The notes below the pieces were generated by a model that saw only the letters and a list, made by a program, of their open reading frames with translations, did not search any database and was not told the origin of the DNA. The position numbers and the translations under genes are program-made. DNA of 64,000 bases from contig NC_003282.8 of assembly GCF_000002985.6 (NCBI RefSeq), positions 1,364,001 to 1,428,000 on the forward strand, given 5' to 3'. Shown here one piece after another: positions 42,567 through 53,000 of the stretch (positions are counted from its first letter, which is position 1; each line of letters starts with the position of its first letter). This DNA comes from Caenorhabditis elegans (lineage: Eukaryota > Nematoda > Chromadorea > Rhabditida > Rhabditidae).

Positions 42567-44059
42567 ATGAGACTTTTGCTACTTCTCCCAATACTTTATG
42601 CATCACTGGTATGGATTACTGTAGCCAGACCGCTAACTTACAGTACCCTCCATTTTCAGGACCCCGCCGCCGGTCTAACTCCCGGCGAGAACTGTGAAAT
42701 GTGTCAAATCGTGTTGCGCACGGTTTTTGGGCATTTTTCAGCTAATGTACCATCCAGGAAGAAGCTGACGAATCAGTTGAAGCACGAATGCAAACGACAC
42801 TTTCATGTAGGTTATTTCAATGTTTTTTTTTTGGAAAAACTGGCAGAATTTCGCGTAAAATCAAGTTTTCAAGATTTCTCATCGAAAAATTCAAATTTAC
42901 CGCGTAATTTCCCTTATTTAACCCCCACATTGGCCTGCTTTCCAAAAAAATTTTTTGAAAAATGGGTGTCAGTGGCTCAGCCGGGAAGCGGCTAGCCTAT
43001 GGCGCAGAAGACCTGGGTTCCACTCCTCGCTAGGGCCAATAATTTTTGCTTTGCATAATATATTGAAATAATTACGAATCAGTCAAAAAGGACCAATGAT
43101 TTTCATAATTTTCAGTAATTTCTGAAATTTCAGTAAAGAAACCCGATGAATTTTGCTCAAAATCTAATTTAATAACATTTTCATCGAGAAATTCAAATTA
43201 CCGCGTAGTTTCCGTTAATTTGATATATTGCCTACTTTCTCAAAAAATCTTTTGATAAATTGGTGTGTGGTGGCTCAGCCGGGAAGGGGCTAGCTTATAG
43301 CCCAAATGACCGGGGTTCGACTCCCCGCTATGGCAATAATTTTTTTCATGGCTTATTGATGTAAGAAATAAAAAAAATAGTCTAAATCCACAGTTTTGTT
43401 ATAAAAAATCTTAAAAGTTCACATAATTGCCGCCTAAAAGTAGGTCAAAACCCTTTATCATTTGCAGTATCGACGACGCTGCCTCATGGCGGTCAAGGAC
43501 CAAGGTGACTTCCTGTACCGAGAAATGACCGGTGGAGATTTCAAGCCGATTAAGCCGTGTTTCATTATGAAGGTTAGTTAAAGCCCGCTGGGATCTGCAA
43601 AGTTCGATAAATAATTGAAAATCGATAAATCATTGATATGATAATTTACAGAATGTTCCAAAATGTTGATTAAATTCATCAGAAAATCAATAAATTTTCC
43701 AAAGAATCAATAAGTTTCTTTGAAAAATCGATACTCTGACAAATCTATAAATCACCGCGTTCTGGCCTTCCCAGATATGTCCTAGTTCGGCAAACTCTTC
43801 CATTTCAATTTATGAGGGAACCCGTTATCAATTTCTTTGAAAAATCGATAATTTTAACAGAAAATCAATATATCTTATAAAAATCAATAAATTTCTTCCA
43901 AAAAATCGATAATTTTTCCAGGAATGCAAACGCCTTCAATCACCGCTTCCCGAAGACTTTCAACCGGATAATTCCACGTATCCACCACTGGACATGACGT
44001 CATCAATCATTTCATTGGATGCTCCAACGACAATTGCACCGCCCGATGTGCAAGAATGA
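42567..44059 (+). CDS. small secreted saposin-like protein
   Basis: Exons 42567-42608, 42660-42806, 43468-43572 and 43922-44059 (432 nt, 143 aa). A TTCTTTCCAG acceptor ends at 42541, 25 bases before the ATG, and probably receives a spliced leader. The N-terminal hydrophobic signal sequence is MRLLLLLPILYASL. The body has six cysteines in the saposin-B order: NCEMC, HEC, RRRC, KPC and KEC, spaced C-x2-C ... C-x9-C ... C-x5-C. Saposin-like proteins bind lipids or disturb membranes in lysosomes or the gut lumen. The C-terminal tail (Pro/Ser/Thr-rich, ending APPDVQE) is outside the domain. The first intron is only 51 bp, a multiple of three without a stop, so retention would add 17 residues. Intron 2 holds two tRNA-like repeats. 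I cannot assign an spp number. Confidence 0.85.
42963..43037 (+). repeat. tRNA-like element 28
   Basis: A box GTGGCTCAGCCGG, B box GGGTTCCACTCC. Flank ACCCCCACATTGGCC at 42920-42934. Confidence 0.75.
43261..43335 (+). repeat. tRNA-like element 29
   Basis: A box GTGGCTCAGCCGG, B box GGGTTCGACTCCC. Near copy of element 28 with its flank, so a 300-bp local duplication. Confidence 0.78.
43760..43825 (-). repeat. fragment of dispersed repeat also at 58140-58210
   Basis: CTAGTTCGGCAAACTCTTCC and ATTTCAATTTATGAGGGAA here are complementary to CCCTCATAAATTGAAATGG and GAGTTTGCCGAACTAGG near 58150. Confidence 0.75.
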
Positions 44060-44159
44060 CCATTTTTTGAACTTTTTTAATTTTTTTGATTGTGAACGGG
44101 TTTATTCAGGGAATAAGAACTGATTGTGTTATTTTTGTTTTGAAAAAGTCTGCAAAAAT

Positions 44160-44706
44160 ATCGAATTTTATCGATTTTTCTAAAACTTGTAGATTTTTCA
44201 GAATTCTTCAGGAAAATTTTATCGATTTTTTGCAATTTTATCGATTTTTCTGAAATTTTATCGATTTTTTTAAAATTTCATCGATTTTTCGGAATTTTAT
44301 CGATTTTCTGAAATTTTATCGATTTATTCGATTTTTCTGAAATTTCATCGATTTTTCGGAATTTTATCGATTTTTCTGGAAATTAATCGATTTTTAGGAA
44401 TTTTATTGATTTTTCTGAAACTTGTAGATTTTTCAGAATTCTTCAGGAAAATTTTATCGATTTTTTTGGAATTTTATCGATTTTTCTGAAATTTCATCGA
44501 TTTTTTCGATTTTTCTGAAATTTCATCGATTTTTAGGAATTTTATTGATTTCTCTAAAACTTTATAGATTTTTCCAAAAGATTTTTTTTTCGAATTTTTG
44601 CAGTACAAACTATATCAGGTTTTATAAGGAAATGAAAACGAACCACAAAACAACAATGATTGGGACAAAAAATCAACAAAAAAGCAGCAAAAAATCAATA
44701 AATTAA
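44160..44706. repeat. TTTATCGATTTTTCTGAAA low-complexity repeats
   Basis: Irregular tandem copies of about 18-20 bases containing ATCGAT. The array continues past rpc-11 exon 2 through its intron (44835-45600). A 70-base block (ACTTGTAGATTTTTCAGAAT ...) at 44188 is repeated at 44420. Confidence 0.75.
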
Positions 44707-46037
44707 TTAATCTTTCCATCGATGAGCACACGCGTTATCAGCACATCTGTAGAAGATTGTCGAAGGTTCATCGGCGGATCTTGTCTGAAGTTGCATGAAA
44801 TAGGCCCGGCCGTGGGAGCATACCGGGCACGTTTCTGAAAATAATTATCGAATTTTGTTGGGAACTTTTATCGATTTTTTGGAACGTTATCGATTTTGTA
44901 AAATAGTATCGATTTTTTTTTGGGAAATTTTATCGATTTTTTTAACGAAATTTAGTATCGATTTTCTGGTTTTTTTTGTGAAATATGTCGCTTTATCGAT
45001 TTTTTCAAATTTTTAAAAGAAAATTTATTGATTTTTTTTTCAGGAAATTTTTGTTATTTTCTAGAATTTTTGTAGGTTTTCTTTGGAATTTATTGCTTTT
45101 TCTGAATTTTTATTCTGAGAAAAACATTTTTTAAATGAAAAATATATTTTTCTGATATTTTATCGATTTTTCTGAAATTTTATCGATTTTTTGGACATGT
45201 ATCGACTTTTAGAATTTTAACGATTTCTCTGAAATTTTATGAATTTTTCTGATATTTTATCGATTTTTCTGGAATTTTATCCATTTTTTTGAAACTTTGT
45301 CGATTTTTCTGGAATTTTATCGATTATTTTGCATTTTTGAGATTTCATAGATTTTTCTAAAAAATTTTGTATCAATTTTTTAGAATTTTATCGATTTTTT
45401 GGAATTTTATTGATTTTTTCAAAATTTCATCGATTTTTTCGGAAATTTTATCCATTTTTTCGGAAATTTTATCGATTTCTCTGAAAATTTATCGATTTCT
45501 CTGAAAATTTATCGATTTTTTTGGAATTTTATCTATTTTCTAGAATTTAACCGATTTTTCTATAATTTTATCGATTTTTTTTCGGAATTGTATGAGTTTC
45601 TCGAAATTCACTAGATTTTCCCGAAATTAAATCAATTCTGCCAAAAAAAAAAACAGAAATTTCAACACAAATTTACTAGGAAATTTCAGTTTTCTGTCAT
45701 TTTTTGTTGTGCGAATTTCTGCAAAATTGATTTTTTTTCTCCTCCAAATTGGTCAATAATTTTGTTCAAATTATACAAGTTTTCAGTTAATTTTTTTTTG
45801 TTTTTTTAGTGATTTTTCCAATAAAACGGGTCCCGTACCATCGGTAACCTGAGCATTAGCCCATGCTCCTGGACCACCGAGCACATCATCAATATCCTTA
45901 AGTTTTGGATATATACGACTTGTGACAGTTTGTGTAACGGGACACACGTAGGGACACGCGGGACACGAGAATCTCATACATTGTTCGCCAGACTCGATTT
46001 GTAGAACACAGCCGCATTCCGGGCAGAATGTCAGCAT
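44707..46037 (-). CDS. rpc-11: RNA polymerase III subunit RPC11 (POLR3K/RPC10 family)
   Basis: Two exons: 45839-46037 (start) and 44707-44834 (stop), 327 nt, 108 aa, the same length as human POLR3K. N-terminal zinc ribbon CPECG ... CPAC. Linker YPKLKDIDDVLGG. C-terminal TFIIS-like zinc ribbon CPVC ... CADNAC with the catalytic hairpin motif TRSADEPSTIFYRC (Asp-Glu) that promotes RNA cleavage and Pol III termination and reinitiation. A TTTTTTTCAG acceptor sits directly before AAAAATG, the mark of trans-splicing. Same orientation as the 620-aa gene ending 1.06 kb upstream; the gap is too long for a typical operon. The intron is filled with ATCGATTTTT repeats. Name from memory of the C. elegans set; the family call is firm. 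Confidence 0.95.
44835..45838. repeat. rpc-11 intron filled with ATCGATTTTT repeats
   Basis: About 30 variants of TTTATCGATTTTTCTGGAAT-like units. No other feature seen. Confidence 0.7.
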
Positions 46038-47095
46038 TTTTCTGAAAAAAAAATTATTTTAAAAATCTTTTTTGGAAAATTTGGTTGAAAAGGTTTAAAT
46101 TCAAATTTCTAGCGAAAAATTGAATTTTTTTAGTTAAAAAAATGTTTCTGGTTAAAAAACTGAATTTTTCAGAGATTTTCCTGAAACTTCTTCGATTTTT
46201 GTCGAAGTTTTATAGTATTTCCTGGAATTTTATCGAGTTTTCTGAATTTTTATGGAAAAATTAATTTTTGAGGAAAAAAAAACCGATTTTTCGGAAATTT
46301 CATCGAAAAATTAATTTCCTGACGAAAAAATTGAATTTTTTCAATCTAAAAAAATTTTTCTAATAAAAACCGATTTGTTGGAAAATTTTGGATAAAAATG
46401 TCTAAAAATTCAGAGATTTTTCGAGAATTTCATCGAAAATTTGAATTTTTCATTTTTGTAATTATTTTTAAGTTCAAATTTTCTGCCAAAAATTAACTAA
46501 AATAAAAAAAAATTTCACAAAATGATCATTTTTAGCTTAAAATTCGGATTTTCTAGAAAAATTTTCTAAGAAAAACCGTCAGAAAATTACAGAAAATCAG
46601 TGGGAGTTTTTCAACAAAAAAAAAAAAAGATTTTTTTGTGAAAATTTTTTTGAAAAATTTGGGCAAATTTTCGATTTTTTCTGGCAAAATAGCCACAACA
46701 AAAATATACATTTTCTGGTCAAAAACCTGGAAATCTTTGAAAAAAAAAATGGAAATTCAACGAAAAGTTTACTCTCAACAAACAAAGGACGGGAGGGGGG
46801 GTTATAATAATCGATATTAATAGTAATTTGGAAACTGAAAAGTCAGAAGAGAATCCAAGAGAAATTAGATTTTTAAATGATAAAAAATTGAAAATTTTGA
46901 GGTCAAAAATTGGATGGTAGGGGGGAAATTATTAGGAAGAAGAAGAAGAAGAAAAATGAGATAATTATTCAAAAAAATTATGGAAATTGGAGAGTTTAGG
47001 GGGGGGGGGGGGGGGGGAATGACGATGTTAAGCCAAAAAATGACGTTTTTTTTCCCGAAAAATCATCGCAAAAATCAGTGAAAAAACGAGAAAAT
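46038..47095. other. intergenic, AT-rich, with a 19-base G run
   Basis: An uninterrupted G19 at 46999-47017, about 80 bp past the stop of the upstream minus-strand gene. GAAGAAGAAGAAGAA at 46938-46953. Possible 3'UTR for the 620-aa gene. Confidence 0.7.
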
Positions 47096-50000
47096 TTATT
47101 GATCAACAGTCTCCACATGAGCAACTCCTTCAGTAGCTTGACGGAAGAAAAAGGCGGCTGCCTGGGCTCCTCTCTCATTGTATTTCACATCGTCCGATTG
47201 CTCTCCGTTCGCCGAGCTCGCCGGCACTTCAGTGAGCTCCTCAGCGATCACCTCCTCCTCCACGTACTCTTCGCCGTCGAAAATGTAGCGTTCACCTGGA
47301 AAATAGGAACACTTTATTGCATTTTTAATGAGAAATTCGAATTCAGCTAGCTGAGAGCTTTCAAATAAGTATAATCATGACTAGGTTTGATTGAATTTTT
47401 TTTTGAGAATTTTGGGTCCCACCACGAAAATCGAGAAATTTTCGTTTTGAGACCTGGATTTTGTAGATCTTAAGTACTGTATCTGAATTCAGCTTGCTCA
47501 GAGCTTTCAAATAAGTATAATCATCACTAGGTTCTGATGATTTTAAAATTTTTTTATGAAAATTTGGGTCCCACCACGAAAACTACAGTAACCTTTTGTG
47601 GCGGGACCTTTTTTTCTGGTTTACACTACTGTATTCGTGCTCAGCTCACCGAGAGCTTTCAAATAAGTATAATCATGATTACGTTATGAATTTTTATAAT
47701 TTCTTTTGCAAATTTCAGGTCCCACCACGAACTTACTGTAGTTTTCGTGGTGGGACCCACAAAAATTGTAATTTTTACATAATTTTGTCGTTTTTGTTAA
47801 AGTCACAGCTCGTAGAGAGCTTTCATGGCTACGCTACTTCAATTCTAAATATTTTTGCAAATTTCAGGTCCCACCACGACGAGGGTACTGTAGTTTTCGA
47901 TGCGGGACCCAATTTTTTTTTTTAATTCGAGCAAAGTAGGTCTTGATTATACTCATTTCAAAGCTCTCAGCGAGCTTAACTCCAATTTCACGTCGAAAAT
48001 CGAGAAAATTCAAAATTCGTGGTGGGTCTCGCAGCGAAAAATTGTTTTTTTTCACGAAAATCGAAATTTTGAAAAAAAAAATTCCAGTTTTTTAAATTAA
48101 AAATAGTATGGAAGTACTGACAATTTTCTGTACAATTATGGGTAAAAAAAGGGAAAAAAGGATTTTTCTCAACTTTTCGCTCCGGGACCCAAACCTTTCA
48201 GAGTTTCACTGAAATTTGTTTTTTTTTTGTTTTTTTCATATTCAGCTCGCCGAGAGCTTTCATTTAAGTATAATCATGGCTAGGTTACGGTAGATTAGAA
48301 AATTTCTGGAAATTTTCGGTCCCACCACGACGGTGTACTGTAGATTTGGTGACAGGACCTATAAATTGCGGTTTTTACGATTTTTTATAGCTTGAGCTTT
48401 CAAATGAGTATAATCAAGCATAGGTTACTTCAATTTTGAATATTTTTGGGAATTTTGGGTCCCAGCGCGAAAACTACAGTAACCATTTCGCGTGGCGAGA
48501 CCCAAATTTTTACGAAAATGTCCAAAATCATCGACGGAACCTAGTCATGATTATACGCAAATTGAAGCTCTCAGCGAGCTGAACACAAATTCAGTAGTGA
48601 AAATTCAAAAAAAAGGTCCCGCCACGAAGGGTTACTGTGGTTTTCGTGGTGGGACCCAAAATTCTCGGAATTTTTCAAACTTTCACTAAACCTAGTCATG
48701 ATTATACTTAAATCAAAGCTCTCAGTGAGCTGAACACGAGTATAGTAGTGAAAATTCGGAAAAAGGTCCCGCCGCGAAATGATGCATGATTCAAATGGAT
48801 TTTTCTCGGAAAAACTCGATTTTTTTCGAAATTTTCCAACCTTCAAATCTGGGTTTTCCAGAATTTCCAACAACATGATGATGCCCCCCATCATCATCAT
48901 CCTCATCATCCTCTGCTGCTCCATGCGAATTCATCATTTTCATACGTTTCATCGAACTAGTCGATGATGGACCACCGGCTTCATCCATATATTCAGTGTG
49001 GTGTTGGGGCGGCTCGCCGAGCATCTCGTCGAGCTGCTTTTTCATCGAATTCACAACGTTATGAATGACAATATCATAGTCTTCGGAAGTTGATCCCATT
49101 AGGGTATTCATCCATTCGGTTAGCATTTCCGCGTGATTTTTCGGTGGTCCTAGGCGACTGTCGAGCATTGAGGCTATGCGATTTTCGATGCGGCGACCCA
49201 TTTGGCGGCAAACCTGGAAAATGTTCAAGATTAGAGTGTGAAATTATTGTGGAATTTGAGTCTAGCTCAACGAGAGCTTTGATTTAAGTATAATCATGCC
49301 TAGGTTTGGTTAAATTTCGAGAAACTGCAAAAAATTGGGTCCCACCACGAAATCCACAGTAACCCTTCGTGGCGGGACCTTTTTCCGAATTTTCACTACT
49401 ATACTCGTGTTCAGCTCACTGAGAGCTCTGATTAAAGTATAATCATGACTAGGTTTAGTGAAAGTTTGAAAAATTCCGAGAATTTTGGGTCCCACCACGA
49501 AAACCACAGTAACCCTTCGTGGCGGGACCTTTTTTTTGAATTTTCACTACTGAATTTGTGTTCAGCTCGCCGAGAGCTTTGATTTAAGTATAATCATGAC
49601 TGGGTTTAGTGAAATGTCGAATTTTCCGAAATTTCCAGGTCCCACCACGAAAACTACAGTAACCCATTTCGTGGCGAGGCCCAAAAAAATCCAAAACTAC
49701 GCGAATCAACAGCTCTCGACAAACTTTAATCAGGCTAAAGCCTAAAATGTAAATTTATTGGGTCTCGGAGCGAAAAAATATTAAAAATTTTCGGTGAAAA
49801 TCAGAATATCGCTGCGAGACCCAGTTTTTTCACAAAATTTTGAATTCCAATCTCACATTCGTGTTCAGCTCACCGAGAGCTTTGATTTAAGTATAATCAT
49901 GACTAGGTTTGGTGAAAATTTGAAAAATTCCGAGAATTTTGGGTCCCAACACGAAAACCACAGTAACCCTTCGTGGCGGGACCTTTTTTTTGAATTTTCA

Positions 50001-53000
50001 CTACTGAATTTGTGTTCAGCTCGCCGAGAGCTTTGATTTAAGTATAATCATGACTGGGTTCTGACAATTCTGCATATTTTCGAAATTTCCAGGTCCCATC
50101 ACGAAAACTACAGTAACCTCGTTTCGTGGCGAGACCCAGAAATTTCAAATTCACCGGAACCTAGTCATGATTATACGCATTTGAAAGCTCTCGGCGAGCT
50201 GAATTCGATTTTGCTCAATTTTCCGCCGTCGAAATTCGTACCATTTGAGCGACTCTAGCCGCATCTCCGCCGTTGTGACGTGGTGGATTGAGCAACGAGT
50301 CGGGCTCATTATAATAGACTTCTTCAAACATTTCATCGTCATAATAGACACCATTGTCGTCCATTCTTCGATGCATACGTTTACGGGCATTCGCCATCAC
50401 ATATCGACGCATTTCATAGGCCTGAAAAACTGGGAATTTTTAGCGAATTTCCGGGTGAAAAAATGGGGCTGAAAATGTGGAAAAGTTCGGAAAAAAAATG
50501 ATAAAAATCGTCGAAAATTGTTTATTTTTCGACGTTTTTTTTTAAATCAGGCTTTAAAATGAGTTTTAGAGTTAAAAAATCGTGTAAAATTCATCGGAAA
50601 ACGCATCTTTTTTCAATGAAAATCTAGAAAAATTGAAAATTTTTGAAGAATTTCCATATAATAAAATGCCCAAATTTTTAGTTTCGTAAGAATTAGCTTA
50701 AAATCTTCAAAATTTGCAATTTTTAGCGAATTCATTCAGTGAAAAATCGTATAAAATTGGTTGAAAAATATGGAAAAATCGTGTTTTTTTAAATTCACGT
50801 TTTTCGGATAAAATCGTCAAATTTTTAACTTTTTTTTCCAATTTTCAGTTGGGAACGTGACTGAAAATCGTCTAAAATTGCAATTTTCAGAGCATTTTCT
50901 GTGAAAATCGTCGAAAAGTGGCTTGAAATTGTCTAAAATTGGGCTTTTTAAAGAATTTTTAGGTGAAAAATTTCTGTGGCATTTTCTGTGAAAATTTTCA
51001 GAAATATGCTAAAAATCGTCGAAAATTGTTGATTTTTTGACTTTTTTAAAATCAGTTTTTTTTGGGAAATTTTCAATGAAATTCTTCAAATTTTGACATT
51101 TTTCAAGCCTGAAAAATCGTGATATTTGTCTGAAAGCAATTTTTAAATTTTTCAGTTAAAATCTTCAAAAATTGGAAACAAGTGTTTAAAAAGGAGAATA
51201 AATTGAAGAATTTTCAGTGTAAAAAAACAAATTATGGCATTTTTCAATTTTTGGCTGGGAAATTGACTGAAAATCGTCAAAAATTGACTAAAATCGTCAA
51301 AAATTGACTAGAATCGTCAAAAATCGACTAAAAATCGTCAAAAATTGACTAGAATCGTCAAAAATCGACTAAAAATCGTCAAAATTTGACTAAAAATCGT
51401 CAAAAATTGACTAAAAATCGTCAAAAATTGACTAAAAAACGTCAAAAATTGACTAAAAAACGTCAAAAATTGACTAAAAATCGTTAAAAATTGACTAAAA
51501 ATCGTTAAAAATTGACTAAAAATCGTTAAAAATTGACTAAAAATCGTTAAAAATTGACTCAAAAAAAAATTGACTTAAAATTGACTCCATAAATTTTCGG
51601 ATTTTCGTGAATTTTTCAATTTTTTACATGGAAATTATCGGATTTTCACATTTTTTCGCAAATTTTTACCTGTTTCTTATTGATAATCTCCCGTGGATCG
51701 GTTTCTCCCGTTTCCACAAATCTCTGTACAGTTTGCAGTGGTGAATCACTTCTCAGCAATTCCTGAGCCACTGAACGTGTGTCACTGTACAGTTTGGGCG
51801 TCTTTCGGAGCTCAATTGGGTTATCCGATAGGTAATTCACGTGATACTGTACCAATACAGGTGATGCTCGACTATTATCCACAAGACTCTCCAACCAACA
51901 CACCTGAAGCTGTGATATTTGTTAAGATTTCTTCAAAATTTCGGAATTTTCGAGATTTTTCACTACGAAATTCGGATTCCCCGCATTTTTTTACACTTTC
52001 TTGTAAATTTTCAGAGTTCTAGCTCAAAATTGCGTAAGATTCGGTGTATTGGGTTACTGTAGTCGGTGATTGCGTACTTTTGGGGCTACTGTAACCCGGA
52101 AATTTTGAAAAATGAGCTAGAACCACAGACAACCGATTTCAGAGCTAAAAATAGATAGGAAAATCGAATTCGGTGATGAAAATCAAGAATTTCGAATAAA
52201 ACAGCGGAAAACTCGTGTTTTAACACATTTCTCGGCGATTTCACTACGAAATTCGGATTTCCAGCTATTTTTTACTTCTAGCAGTGAATATTCAGAGCTC
52301 TAGCTCAAAATTGCGTAAGATTGGGTGTTTCTGGGTTACGGTAGTCGGTGTTTGCGTACTTCTGGGGCTACAGTAACTCGGAAGTTCTGAAAAATGAACT
52401 AGAATCCCGCAGAAAAAGTGTTAGAGGTGAAAATTTGCAGGAAAATCGAATTCGGTGATGAAAATCAAAGAATATCGAATTTGAACACTGAAAAATTGAA
52501 TTTCTAGATATTCTGCTGAAATTGCAAATTTTTCATTAAGAAATTCGGATTTCCCGCATTATTTTACAACTAGCGATTTTCAGCAGAAATCTCTAATTTT
52601 TTTTGTAAAAATCCGAGCTTTTGGCTTAAAATCCAGTTTTGTAAACTATTTTGGCAAAAAAAAGGTGGTTTTTTGGGTGAAAAATTCGATTTTGAGTCAT
52701 TTTCATAAGAAAACTTCACATTTTCCGAAAATATCAATTTTTGGCTAAAAAATCCGAATTTTGAATAATATTTGCATGACAAATGCTATTTTTGGGCAAA
52801 AAATTCAATCAATTTTCGGTATATTTTTTTAATGAAACATGTCATTTTTTTCGGTTAAAAATATGACTTTAGGTAATTTTTGTAATGAAATTTCCAATTT
52901 TTTCGGTTAAAAATCCTTTTTTTTGTCATTTTAGCCTGAAAAATGCTATTTTTTAAGTAAAAACCCCCGATTTTAGGTCAATTTTGGTGTGAAATTTTCA

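Noticed and set aside
44707..47295. Operon of the 620-aa gene with rpc-11
   Set aside because: The gap of 1.06 kb is much longer than the usual 100-bp spacing of worm operons, although rpc-11 has a trans-splice acceptor; SL1/SL2 data would decide.
51338..51562. Minus frame with SQFLTIF repeats
   Set aside because: Minisatellite with 21-bp period, multiple of three, inside an intron of the same-strand gene.
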